64,000 nucleotides of DNA, taken from positions 26,944 to 90,943 of the forward strand of contig CBFFRP010000214.1 of assembly GCA_965644295.1 (NCBI GenBank), read 5' to 3'. The translations under genes were made by a program, and so were the position numbers. Shown piece after piece: positions 30,749 to 41,626 of this stretch (the first letter of the stretch is position 1; each line of letters opens with the position of its first letter). The DNA comes from Paraphysomonas bandaiensis. Taxonomy: Eukaryota > Chrysophyceae. Below the pieces are notes generated by a model. The model worked only from the letters and a program-made list of their open reading frames with translations, ran no database searches and was not told the origin of the DNA.

Positions 30749-31019
30749 CCGTTTATGTGTCCCGTAATTTATTTGCTGTCATAAGCACTTCACATGTGTA
30801 ATAATAATGATGCGAATTAAATTAAACAGTCGAATAGCGTTGTTGAAACCTTATCATATATTGGGCTGGAATTGTGCAATTGAAGAGTGATACTGTAATA
30901 CTAGAATGTCTTGTCCTAGTTAATTGAGTGCGTATTTGTATATATATATAAATAAACAGACATTTACTATTACTACACTATTACACACACACCTTACATT
31001 TCACCGCCTCGAAAACCTC

Positions 31020-31505
31020 CGAACAAACTATGTCCTCTCCTTTTGTCTCCTCTAAGCCTCTCCTCACAATTATGCTAATCTCGTGCATAGATCTATCAGA
31101 GTACTCGACCTTGGTGGCCCTAGTTCTGTTGCGCAGTCCCGCACTCTTCAATCCGATATTGCCTCTCTAGTACCATTACACTTTCTCTCGACTCCCTATT
31201 GCTGAATATACGGGGTTACCCTCGTCTCGCACTGGTGTCCAGCTATCCCCTTTCTTCCGTATGTGTTCTCCGCTACTGGCTAAGGCAGCAAAAGAACCAA
31301 TTCTGAAGCTTCTCCACAGTAGATCAAAAACATTCTGCAAGACATTCATCCACATATACCTCCGAGTAACTTGGCACAACGCCTAAGGGAAGGCCACAAG
31401 ATCACCACACTCAGAACTCAGAAGGGTATATTGCTGCTTCCCCTGGTGCCTGCCGTGAGGCACATAAGGCAATCCCCGATGCAAATTGAACAAAATGTAT
31501 GTGCA
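31020..31505 (+). repeat. RepB dispersed coding-like repeat, copy 2
   Basis: Plus-strand homologue of 9,848-10,320. Carries SSPFVSSKPLLTIMLISCID-like text, then GVQLSPFFRMCSPLLAKAAK-EP, IYLRVTWHNA, and QKGILLLPLVPAVRHIRQSP in shifting frames. The right end (GCAATCCCCGATGCAAATTG) lies 10-30 bases before a hAT end at 31,514. Broken, class unknown. Confidence 0.6.
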
Positions 31506-31513
31506 GTCTTAAG

Positions 31514-32420
31514 CAGGGCCTGGTAACCATTAATGGTGGTTCAATTCCCCGCAATTATAATGGCATTAATGAAAAATGTCCCGGCAATTATAATGGCCAT
31601 TAATACCTACTAACTTAAAGTAGATAGCACCACTCATATAATAGATAGTGTTGTGCTCCCTTAATTACTAATTTTTAGTTAACTAGCAGACTACAAATTT
31701 TAACTACTTCTCGCTCTCTACTGCATCAGGATCTTCTTGCAGGGCTTCATGGAGGGTATAAACATCCCACAACATGTAATTGGCTCGTAGGAATAGCAAC
31801 GATTCTAGACGATATGGATTCATGTTTCTACGCTCAGGTGTCATAATCAACTTTGCACGACTAAAGCGCCTCTCAACATCATTAGATTGTGCTTCAATAT
31901 GAAGCAAGCAGCGGTAGTTGGACTCATAGGTACAAAGTCGAGCTCTCTTTTAGTGACCTCGGCGCTGTCCAGAACACGCTGTGCAAAATCAGTTCCTTCA
32001 CTCTCGTCCTCGTTATTTCTGTCGGGTACACCAACCTCCATGGATGAATCCAGTTGCAAATGTCTAACTGCTCTTCTCTCATGGCCTGTCAACTCCTTTC
32101 ATCGTTCCCTTGAATTTTAGCCACTGCCTTCTCAAAGGTATGGATGCAGCTCTGGAAATTCTGGCGGGCTTGGTACAAATGGGTTCCATCTCTTTGTAAG
32201 GCCAGCGTAACATACATTCTGTAATTTTTCAAGTTGCGTCAAATATTGTTTCAGCTTTCAAAAGTTAGCTGGAGTTAGAATCCGGAGTAAGGAGATACTT
32301 TCATTCTTATAAAAGACAATAAATCGCCAACGTGAAGTCTTTCATTTCCCAAAATTCTCTCGAGTTCCTCTCGCCAAGAAATATTTGGCGCCCTTCTTGG
32401 CTATATGATTCACACAAGTC
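31514..32420 (-). pseudogene. hAT transposase remnant (CAGGGCCTGG family)
   Basis: The element end CAGGGCCTGGTAACCATTAA is at 31,514. Minus strand of 31,704-31,907 encodes a hAT C-terminal dimerisation domain: SNDVERRFSRAKLIMTPERR, then PYRLESLLFLRANYML. Upstream the frame is broken (SCIHTFEKAVAKIQGNDERS, GAKYFLARGTRENFG, HICLLCNDCVKQSIQRGYTT appear in different frames up to ~32,420). A nearly identical dimerisation domain occurs at 39,885-40,124. No matching second end was found on the right, so the copy is truncated. Confidence 0.8.
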
Positions 32421-32734
32421 GTGTAACCTCGCTGTATACTTTGTTTAACACAATCATTGCACAACAAACAAATATGATACAGAGCACTGAGAGGATTCTC
32501 TGAGTCCACTCGGAAGAAGACTCAGACTGTAAATTACACTTCCATCATCGTTGCTAATATAATATGCCCTATATACATACTTGCTCTGCTACCTTCTTTC
32601 AACTTTGGGGGAAAATAGTGTTTTTATGAATGTTTTTAGGTGAAATGTTCATATTTTCTTTGCACTAGTTGGTAAATGGTAGATGCGTATTAGCTTGACT
32701 AGTTTGTTCATCTAGCCACTAATGGGTTTCTGAC

Positions 32735-32880
32735 TCTTGAACGCCTATATAGCTAAATAAACAGACATTTACTAAAACTGATGCATGTCAGGGCTAGGAA
32801 ACAATATATTGAATTGCACTACATTGTACAATATATTGATTGGTCGACAGGCCAAAACATCAATATTGTTTCTGTTAAAG
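32735..32880 (+). repeat. RepA 3' end followed by hAT MITE left part
   Basis: TGAACGCCTATATAGCTAAA is a RepA 3' end. It is followed by ATGCATGT and, at 32,789, CAGGGCTAGGAAACAATATA. The same succession RepA end / ATGCATGT / CAGGGC occurs again at 33,550-33,600. This indicates that ~800 bp were duplicated in tandem, or that a later RepA-long insertion copied the junction. Confidence 0.7.
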
Positions 32881-33585
32881 TAGCTCTACCGCTTTTCGCT
32901 GCAGCAAAGCTAATGATCCTAAATCGAAGTCGACGATACATTACCCCACACAAAGTACCCCCAAGGCTACTCCCGCGACCGCGTCCAAAACATAGACACA
33001 AAATGGAAACGCCCAAGGGTGCTACGATTACTAGGAGTCCACAGACGACCCGAGACTGGAACACCGCCCACCACACCCACGAACCCCACCACTCATACAC
33101 ATAGGACCATAGCACCGAGCCGCATGACACCATCAGGCCCCAGACAGCGACGCCGTCTCCGGAAACTCCACTTATGCCTGACGCCCAAATGGTGCACGGC
33201 GACAACGCCACATTCCACCACACTATCCACCTCTCAGCATGCACATCTAGTGCACGGTACACTCAGGACCTTAATGCAGAACCCTGTTCCTCAGAGCCTG
33301 GTGGAACCTTATCCCAAGGGGAGACCCCCGGACAACACGCGCCAGTGAGTCCTAAGACACACGAGCAGGGCGAAACAGACAAACAACATTAAGAACGGAA
33401 GTGGTCGCACCTTGGTGCTTGCGGCGACGCACAAGCAGATTCTGTAGCGCTAAATAGTAGGATAATAGAATTTGTGCTGATTAGTTATGGCTAGAGGTCT
33501 AACCAGTGTGTCTAGCATTCAACTAGCCACTATATTGGTGCAGGTTTTTAACGCCTATTGCTAAATAATAAGACTTTCAATATGC
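32880..33585 (+). mobile_element. RepA-long copy 3
   Basis: GC-rich block with protein-like text (ILNRSRRYITPHKVPPRLLP-RPRP; later QNPVPQSLVEPYPKGRPPDN) that matches 57,110-57,750 (AVVVTMSHP-type region; IQNSPSQSPAVPYSKGRPLT). It is followed without a gap by the RepA 3' half: GAAGTGGTCGCACCTTGGTG, CTTGCGGCGACGCACAAGCA, CGCTAAATAGTAGGATAATA, end TTGCTAAATAATAAGACTTT. This copy is the clearest proof that the short RepA repeats are deletion forms of a longer, coding element. Confidence 0.65.
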
Positions 33586-33589
33586 ATGT

Positions 33590-33756
33590 CAGGGCAAGGA
33601 AACAATATATTGATTGGTCGACAGGCCAAAACATCAATATTGTTTCTGTTAAAGTAGCTCACAATATATTGCAATATGTTGTAATTGTATTGTGGAGCCT
33701 GTTTAAAATCTCCATCAATAGTATTGCAATATATTGTTTCCTATTTCCTAGCCCTG
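33590..33756. mobile_element. hAT-type MITE (CAGGGCTAGG family), complete
   Basis: 167 bp from CAGGGCAAGGAAACAATATA to ATTTCCTAGCCCTG with 8-mers ATGCATGT (33,582-33,589) and ATGCATAT (33,757-33,764) outside. The interior contains GATTGGTCGACAGGCCAAAA and TGTTTCTGTTAAAGTAGCTC, also present in the 15,364 and 47,070 copies. Confidence 0.9.
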
Positions 33757-33774
33757 ATGCATATATATATAAGG

Positions 33775-33885
33775 TATTTATGAATGTGGGTTTGACTGGT
33801 GAACATATTATGATAAACAGATGTAAAGAAAAGCAGAATATTATATGAAGTGAAATAATGTCCAATTCTAATATAAGATGCACCC
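33775..33885 (+). repeat. LTR relic
   Basis: TGACTGGTGAACATATTATG-ATAAACAGATGT and AAATAATGTCCAATTCTAAT resemble the right half of the LTR that follows the copia at 57.8 kb (TGAACATATGATAAACAGAT at 59,471 and GAAATGTCCAATTCGAACAG at 59,640). Probably a fragment of the same LTR family. Confidence 0.5.
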
Positions 33886-34000
33886 ACTCTAACAATATCA
33901 TTGCAATATATGCTTAATTATAAGTTATATTTAAAATAGTAATATAGACGACACAGTCGATTTCAATTCCTAGCTTGGAGTACCGATCCCTAAGCTTAAC

Positions 34001-34121
34001 CAGGGCCTGGTAACCATTAATGGCAGTCCAGTTCCCGGCAATTATAATGGCACTAATGAAAAATGTCCTAGCAATTATAATGGCCATTAATGCCATTACC
34101 ATTAACGGTTACCAGACCCTG
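34001..34121. mobile_element. hAT-type MITE (CAGGGCCTGG family), complete
   Basis: 121 bp, ends CAGGGCCTGGTAACCATTAA and CATTAACGGTTACCAGACCC-TG. Inside are further ATTATAATGGC/GCCATTAAT inverted motifs, so the whole element can fold into a hairpin. Flanking 8-mers AGCTTAAC/AACTTAAA agree at 6 of 8. It shares ends with the transposase-bearing copies at 31,514 and 38,759. A worn further copy starts at 50,498. Confidence 0.85.
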
Positions 34122-34627
34122 AACTTAAACAGAGGTATAGATGGTAAAAGTGTAAAAGTTAGTCGTCTAGGCACAACTTCTATGACTACAACTATTCCGT
34201 GTTCAATGATTTCCTACCCAGTTCACAGAGCTCTGACTTTTCTTAATAAGGCCTAACCTATTTAGCCAAATGATCACCAATCTACAATAAAGATCTATCC
34301 TGCACCCTGCACCAATTATGTACATCTTCCGAAATAATACTTTTAAGTGCAAAACACATTCTTGAACGAGCCCGTAGAGCGTTTAAGAGTACATACTTAT
34401 CAACCATGAAAACTCAACTGACCATATCAACTGACACATAGTCAATTTTTCTTACCAACATTTCTAGATACGAATTTCCAACCAACTCTTTTTCATCTAT
34501 TCCTAACAAAACAATTCTGAACTGAAACGAAACGCATAAACGGCCAGTTAGTAGTAGCACTACAGTATACGAAAAAGTAGTCCTCAGACCTATGACGAAT
34601 GTCGATAACACTTATTAACCTATTAAG
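34122..34627. other. Intergenic between MITE and CCCH gene
   Basis: Nothing recognised: no transposon ends, no coding sequence with family support. It includes the 3' flank of the CCCH gene. Confidence 0.4.
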
Positions 34628-35287
34628 TTAATAGAAGCCTTCTTCAGTAGCGACATGGCTGAATTTGCATGCATCTCCACGATCACACTCTCCCCGCTGA
34701 AAAGCATAGCAAGCGCCTCGCGAGCTGCCCTTTCCCGCACTTTCAGGAACTTCCCCAAATTCATGGATGAAGCGACAAGAATCACCCCGATCACACTCTC
34801 CTCGCTGATACGCATAGCAGATACCAGCAGATTTACGAGGCGCACCATAGCTGCTGTCAGCGTTAATTACATCTTCACTGTGGCTGAACTTGCAGGATGT
34901 TCCGCGATCACACTCGCCTCTCTGAAAAGCATAACACGGCCCTCTAGATCGCGAACTATAGCTTCCTCCGAATCCACTTCCCCCTTCATGACTGAAACGG
35001 CAAGAGTCTCCTCTCGTGCACTCTCCCCTCTGGAATGCATAACACGCGCCTGCGCTTCCTCTGTTTCGTGAATATCCGGAGAATCCATTGCCTTCACCCC
35101 CCCCCTCTTCATGACTAAATCTGCAGCTGTCACCACGATCGCATTCACCTCTCTGGAAGGCGTAACAGACACCGCGACTTCCTCCGCGACGACCAAATCC
35201 GCCAGAGGCCTCGGCATCGTGTGAAAATCGGCATGAGCTTCCGCGCTCACACTCACCCCTTTGATAAGCATAACACACACCTGACAT
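34628..35287 (-). CDS. Protein with six CCCH zinc fingers
   Basis: A 219-residue single-exon protein composed of six near-identical fingers CYAFQRGECDRGDSCRFSH (C-x7-C-x5-C-x3-H) joined by Gly/Ser/Arg-rich linkers of 15-25 residues. All 24 metal ligands are present; fingers 1 and 5 have CYAYQRGEC, and finger 5 ends RFIH. CCCH fingers of this spacing bind single-stranded RNA, so an RNA-binding or mRNA-stability role is inferred. Linkers include GGFGRRGGSRG and GGSYSSRSRG, RGG-like. The high identity between fingers suggests internal tandem duplication. It is divergent to the DRP5B gene, 461 bases between start codons. Confidence 0.9.
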   Translation of the reverse strand: MSGVCYAYQRGECERGSSCRFSHDAEASGGFGRRGGSRGVCYAFQRGECDRGDSCRFSHEEGGGEGNGFSGYSRNRGSAGACYAFQRGECTRGDSCRFSHEGGSGFGGSYSSRSRGPCYAFQRGECDRGTSCKFSHSEDVINADSSYGAPRKSAGICYAYQRGECDRGDSCRFIHEFGEVPESAGKGSSRGACYAFQRGECDRGDACKFSHVATEEGFY

Positions 35288-35748
35288 TATCTCAAGAAGT
35301 AATCAGTCAATTGTTTCGTCTACATATACTACTGGAGAATTACTCTAACATTGTGCTGAGACAACACATCCATCTCTTCGTATAGAGGCAGTATATCCGT
35401 GTATCTATCTGTGTATCTATCAGTCATCATCAGAACGAAGATTGCTCTTTGTAACTTCAAACAAACGATTGGAGAAGGTCTAAATCTTCAAACGACACGT
35501 ATATACAGATTTCAGTTTTCGTTGAAGTGAATATATGATACATGGTGTGATTCCAATAAAAAAAGTCTACGACAATGAAAACTCCATTTTTGTGGACATC
35601 CATCTGCATCTGCATGCATACAAAGAATGAGGGTTTAAAAAGCTCAATCCGACTTCCGCTCTATGTTACACACATATATACAGCAGCACCAGTAGATACA
35701 CATACAGCAGACACCTCACTCGCAATTACTTATTCGCCCTATATCGTT

Positions 35749-38364
35749 ATGGCGATTTCCCAGGCGTCAACTACCATCATACTCTTCGTGGTGACGGTGT
35801 TTGCTGCATGCCTCAATGAGTTGGACTGTAGAAGTGCGCCGCCGTTAAGAGGTGCACTAGCGCTCCAATCATATGCTCTTCGCAGTAGCAGTAGAAACGT
35901 GAATGTGTTTGAGGAATCGACCACTCCGACAATAGAGGATCGCGATGAAAATGATGAGCTCTATGACGCCTACAGCAGCCTTCACTCTCTCTCGAAGGTG
36001 AGGTCGATCGATATATTTGTTACACCAGCTGAGTTTAATCACTACATGCGTAGAACTTCAACAAACCTTTCGATTGTCCAGCTGTATTAGTTGTTGGACA
36101 TCAATCAAGTGGGAAAAGCGCGCTGATTGAAGCACTCATGGGGTTTCAATTCAACCAGGTGGGGGGGGGCACGAAAACTAGGCGCCCTGTGGCCCTTCGG
36201 ATGCAATATAACCCAGATTGCCACCAACCGAGGTGTCATGTTACAACTGAAAGTGGCGAGGAAAAACAACTGTCGATATCCGAGATTCAGGAGTACATCG
36301 AGACTGAGAATCAGCGTATCGAGAGGGACTCGACACGACATTTCGACCCAAAAGAGATTGCCATCCGCGTGGAATACAGAGGGTGCCCCGATCTGTTAGT
36401 AATAGATACCCCCGGTCTCCTACATGCGCCTCGCGGTGGGAGGGAAGCAAAAGGAGCAGAGGGTCTTCAAGGAGAACAACGAGCTCTGGCAGAGGCGGCG
36501 AAGGAAGCGGAGGACCTTGTTGGAAGCATGATGAGGTGTAAAGACTATATTATTCTCTGCATTGAGGATACGTCGGACTGGAAGCACACGACAACCAGAA
36601 ATATTGTAATGCAGGAGGATCCGAAATTAACCAGAACAGTTCTTGTTTCTACAAAACTGGATACGAAAATACCACAATTCTCAGAGGATAATGACTTAGC
36701 AGGATTCTTGAGGTACTCTCACGCTGTTAGCCTGTCCCACAGTTAATTTGACATCCGTGTAGGGCGTCGATGATAAATAGACTATTCCCACAACTGTTGG
36801 GAGGCCCTTTCTTTACAAGTGTTCCTAGTGGTCGCGTGGGACAGACTAAGGTACATCATCGGGTGTTGGTTGTATTTCACTGGTGTAATACAATGTTTGC
36901 TGTAGGACTTTGAAACAGACGAGGCATTTGCTGCAGCCGTAGAGGCCCTTGAGTTAGAGGATTGCGATCGAGTGCTCTCTCGGGGTGCAGATCCCGGTCT
37001 ACGGTCTCGCATAGGGGTCACATCTCTCCGGGTTTTCCTGGAGAAACGCATACACGATGCCTATAGACGAAACGCACGCCGACTCCTTCCTGTTCTTCGA
37101 AGAGAGAGTGAAAGGGTGAAACAGGCCTTGACCACGGTTGACTCTGAGCTGGAGGATCTTTCAAGTAATAGAATCGAGGCCTTGATGTCAGAATACAGAG
37201 AGTGCTTTGTTCGCTGTCTACTAGAGGTGGTTCGAGGGTCGGCTCGAATTTCAGCTGAGGAATGGGGGGAGACCCTAGATGTGGAGCAAGCCGCGACTGG
37301 GGGATATGGTAGAGGTGTCGGTAGGGCAATGGTAGGTCATGTGGCACAAAGGCTGTTCGGAGGGGCCCAGTACCACAGAGCTGTCAGGGAATTTGCTGCT
37401 GCTGTTCGAAGTATGGGTCCACTGGAGATATCGGAGGAAGAGATTGCAAATGCAGCCGGCGTAGGTGAGGTGCACGACGGGGCGGACTACGCACGGACGG
37501 CTTGCGTTATTGCTCTCGAGAAGGCTCGAGAGGCTTTCGATCCAATGCTAGATACGTTGCGACTGAGATGTGCCCATATCATCAAGCGCTTGTTTCCTCT
37601 CGTGATTTCGTTGGTTGAAAAACGATGTGAGCGTGCAACCGCCAGTGCTAAACAAGAGGTGTTTATCTCATGCCGGAATACTCTGAAGCACATATTTGAA
37701 AGGTTTATTGATGATCTGGTGGAGTCGAGTACGGAGAAGTGTAGGGATGACTTACTGGCGATGACTCGTTTTGTGACATGGGAGCTGGGAAGAGGTGATA
37801 CGCAGCAGTTCTATTCTGGTGTCGCCGGGCAGAGAGAGGTTGGCGATGTTGGAGCCGATGTTGAAATGGTGATGGATAGTAGTATGCCATCTATAACTGC
37901 GAAACATATGGGCTCTTACTTCTCTTCTGTGCTATCTTCTACACAACATTCTGAAATTAATAACCCTTATTCGGTATTATGGATAGTTGTGTCTGTTTTA
38001 TGCAATGTAATACATTGATTAGGTTTTGGTAGACGAATATAACGACTCCCGAATCACGAACGGTCAATATTTCACGCGACAAGGTGATCGCACAAACTCT
38101 GTAGTTTCGGCTCTTGCAGAACGTATTATGGCATCTCTTAGGGAGCACTTTATCAAGAACGTTATCATGAAATTTAACTGCTTCTTTCTTCTACCCCTCT
38201 TTTCAGAGTTTTCAAGTCAGTTGTGTAGCGAATTTGACGACTCCCGCCGTGAAATGAGCCCTAATATGCACAATATGAGGCAAATCCGTGATACTCTTGG
38301 AAAGAGAAGAGGCGAACTAGCCGATGAATATGAGGCCACTGTGAGACTATATGAGAGGTGGTAG
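35749..38364 (+). CDS. DRP5B: Dynamin-related GTPase of the DRP5B/ARC5 plastid-division type
   Basis: Five exons (35,749-35,997; 36,054-36,712; 36,781-36,850; 36,906-37,973; 38,023-38,364) with introns of 49-68 nt join in frame to 795 residues. GTPase motifs: G1 GHQSSGKSALIEALMG (~97), the DRP5B-typical GGGTKTRRP switch I, G3 DTPGL (~201), G4 STKLDTKIPQFS (~283), then GGPFFTSVPSGRVG. The stalk follows, including LFGGAQYHRAVREFAA, VGEVHDGADYARTACVIALE and MTRFVTWELG. Near the C-terminus is KFNCFFLLP. All are characteristic of Arabidopsis ARC5 and relatives, which constrict dividing plastids from outside and also peroxisomes. Length is close to ARC5. Odd: the first ~25 residues (MAISQASTTIILFVVTVFAA) form a signal-peptide-like hydrophobic stretch in a ~60-residue extension, unexpected for a cytosolic dynamin. 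It is divergent to the CCCH gene. Confidence 0.93.
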
Positions 38365-38758
38365 TGTAAATTTTAAATTGTCACAGTGTTTTTTAAAGCT
38401 TCACCAGGTTTGAAATGATCAGTGATAAGCTGTTTAGTTCCCGCAGTACGGATGACAGCGGAAGTAGTGGAAAACGTGGCGTAAACGAAGCGAACCCTCC
38501 ATATATAGATAATCTTTCGGAGAGTAGGCCAAAATTTCGACCCAAAATATTACGATCAAGCAAGTAATGTGTGTAGTTGTATTTTGTTGTGAATTAGTGT
38601 TTCTGATTGTGTTCCGTTGGCATTCTCTGCTTTCAGCATGTGACGCCGTAATATATATATTATATATGTGGCAGTTTGTGTGAATACTTTTTCATTATGT
38701 GGACACAAATGCTGTACAGAGTTGTAACAGTAAATAGTCCCAACTTGATTATTTCTAT

Positions 38759-40284
38759 CAGGGCCTGGTAACCGTTAATGGTAATGCCATTATAATTGCC
38801 GGGAACTGCACTAATGATATGTACTGCTATATATAGACCTGAGTGTTTCTAAGATAATACAGTATCTCCTCTACACTCCAAAGAAAAGACAGCAATGTTC
38901 ATGTGCTACTCTACAGGTACTTTGTGACAACCTTCTTCACCACCTTCTCAATACATTCTAGAGTTAGAGAATAGTGTCCTGAGAAATATCTAGATATGCA
39001 TAGCAATGTAGCCATATATACCCAAAAACTCTAAAAAATCATTTAACATAATATGCATATATATTTGAACCTAGAAAACTTTCCTAAAACATGCACAGCG
39101 TGTTCTATGTCACCAAGAGAGGTCGACTTGGTACCTATGAGTCCAACTACCAGGGCTGCGTATCAATTAATTGATTCGCAATTAAATGCAATTACTTGTC
39201 AATTATTGAAATTGGGACATCGATTCATAATTGCAATTATAATTGACTCCAGCTAGCTTCAATTAATTATTGTTACTAAGAAAAACATCTTTTATGCTAA
39301 AAAGTTGTTAAAAAACGGCATTTTTATTGAAAAATGCACCCGATTGTTGAGCGTCATCTGGGCGACAGTGCTGCTATTGTTCATAACACTGCTTTCGAAA
39401 AGGCAGTCGTGAGGATTCAATGTGGCAACGAAGCCGAAACTCAGACGGCAAAGGATCAAACTAAAATATTTTTGCTCTCGATGAGGAAGAAGAAGATTAT
39501 GACGGTGCGAGTCTAGTTCCGAATGACGACGGAGCGCAAAGTTTGATTGATGGTAGCAGGTAACGGAAGCGAGCAAGACTTAAACACTTGCATCTCACAA
39601 CTAATAAGGTTGAAAGGTTGTTCAGTAGTAGAGCTACGATCGTTATGGCGGGCTTGCTCAAGAGCTTGACTCCTCAAATTTAAGAGCAAATTATTTTCTT
39701 ACGCATGAATCGTTGCATCTAGAATAATGAAATGACAGTTGAGGTAGCTATATTGGCAGCTAGTGTATTTTAGTACTAAATAATTACAATTAATTTCAGT
39801 TAATTGCAATGATTGAAATTGAGACAGCAAATAATAATTGCAATTATATTTGACTACAACCTCTGTCAATTAATTGCCAATTAATTGATACACAGCCCTG
39901 CCAACTACCGCTGCTTGCTTCATATTGAAGCACAATCTAATGATGTTGAGAGGCTCTGTAGTCGTGCAAAGTTGATGATCACACCTGAACGTAGAAACAT
40001 GAATCCATATCGTCTAGAATCGTTGCTATTCCTACGAGCCAATTACATGTTGTGGGATGCTTTTACCCTCCATGAAGCCCTGCAAAAAGATCCTGATGTG
40101 CCAGTGGAGAGTTACGATTCGTAGTCTGCTATTTAAAGTTCGTAATTAAGGGGGCACTATACTACTATCTATTATGAGCGGTATTATCTACTTTAAGTTA
40201 GTAGGTATTAATGGCCATTAATGGCCATTATAATTGCCGGGAACAGGACTACCATTTTAATGGGCCATTAAAGGTTACCAGGCC
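38759..40284 (+). mobile_element. hAT element (CAGGGCCTGG family) with transposase 3' end, interrupted
   Basis: Left end CAGGGCCTGGTAACCGTTAA; right end ...AAAGGTTACCAGGCCTAG, worn. Flanking ATTTCTAT/ATTTATAA agree at 5 of 8. The transposase part survives as CSVFYVTKRGRLGTYESN-like text before the insertion and, after it, in 39,885-40,124 (SNDVERLCSRAKLMITPERR, PYRLESLLFLRANYML), the hAT dimerisation domain. A 750-bp second hAT element sits inside. Most of the transposase is deleted, so it cannot move by itself. Confidence 0.85.
39151..39900 (+). mobile_element. Nested hAT element (CAGGGCTGCG family)
   Basis: 750 bp with ends CAGGGCTGCGTATCAATTAA and TTAATTGATACACAGCCCTG (inverted) and a perfect 8-bp duplication CCAACTAC at 39,143-39,150 and 39,901-39,908. 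Removing it restores the reading of the host transposase. Its own transposase remnant: HPIVERHLGDSAAIVHNTAF-EKAVVRI (39,334 on), then, after frame loss, KVERLFSSRATIVMAG and EQIIFLRMNRCI, a dimerisation domain (39,600-39,715). This is a different hAT family from its host. Confidence 0.93.
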
Positions 40285-40576
40285 TAGATTTATAATATGT
40301 AATTAGTTTGACTTGTGTGCAACTACAAGAAGCGACCATTGTTCGCGTATATATTAGTTAGCGTCTCTTTCATTATGCCAGAAAGCCTAAGTCAGTTGAA
40401 CTGAATGAGAACTAATATGGATACTACAATACAATATAATATATATATTATGTCATATATTGGTGATCGTGCTTAAGTTGTATATTTAAATCTTAAGTGG
40501 CTAGAAACAATGTAGCTACGAGTAGGGCAATGTCTGCTGGCAACTACACTTATTTCGCTCATCATGATGATCAATA

Positions 40577-40813
40577 GGTTGACAGTGGTAGTATGAGGTC
40601 AGATAACGTGGTTGCTGGTAAAAGCAAAAACACGCTTCTGTTACATCCTACTATGAGACTAAAAATTATAATAAAATTAATATTTTTTGTTGTCTCTAAC
40701 AACCCTAATACCACAAAATTTGTAGTTTCTTTAACATTTCTACTTAAATGCTGTAAATACTCCTAAATTTCCCAAAATATCGTAAAGTTTCCACGTTTGC
40801 ATAATGTTTACTT
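40577..40813. repeat. Long direct repeat, copy 2 (partner 27,470-27,705)
   Basis: Same orientation and nearly the same length as the first copy, with a few small insertions (e.g. GTAAAAGCAAAAACACGCTT where copy 1 has GTAAGCAAAAAGGCGCTT). It lies ~290 bases right of the hAT element's end. Confidence 0.85.
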
Positions 40814-41626
40814 ATTATACTATATAATACTATATACTACTAGCTATTTCACATTAATTATGATAGCTACTAGATAGTAATACTTCAATATAATATAATA
40901 TTATACATTGCCACCAAAAATAAAAAATAACATAATAATTTTCAAGACCAATAATAATTACTAAATATTATGTTGCAATATATATTTCAATAATATATTG
41001 ATATATATTGGGCGCTAAGAAGAGAAATTAGCTTGTTCGGTAGTAACTAGTTCGTAGAGGTTGCAACATAATGATGAATATCCAATAACAATGATGAATT
41101 CCAGTATAATAATAATCAGAGGAATGATTTGATGAAAACACATCGTGAGCAAAGATGGAGAATCAATCCACTGGAACTATACTGTCAAAATATAATAATA
41201 ACAAACGGTTTCTTCGCCTGTCCACAAATTAATTCTACATATAATAAATGTGATTATTAAACTCCTTTCAAACTACAGTCACTATCTTTATGAACTCAAG
41301 CTTTGGGCTCAGGCATTTTTTAGTCATATTATTAGAATACTGCACTATATTATATTGTAATATTTACTTATACTATATTATAATATTATATATATTTCCA
41401 TCATGAATGATTGAGATATATATACTTCTCAATTAAGCTGTTTTTCTGGAACCCGGTTGTAATCCGTCTTTCAGTTTCTTAGTAAACACATTTGAACACA
41501 TACATGTTAGTTATCCTATAGTAATTTTAAACCTTCTTTAACCAGCTACATGTATTTAGTTTGTACCGCTTATGATTATGTTATCATATTGTAATAACTA
41601 ATATAATTGAAGCAACTATAGTCAAT
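40814..41626. other. AT-rich intergenic stretch
   Basis: Very AT-rich with many TATATT/AATATA runs. No coding sequence, TIR or LTR is recognised. Confidence 0.4.

Noticed and set aside
34655-35280. Overlapping open frames antisense or out of frame to the CCCH gene
   Set aside because: By-products of the repeated finger codons.
36105-37890. Minus-strand frames within DRP5B exons
   Set aside because: Antisense to a gene with end-to-end family similarity.
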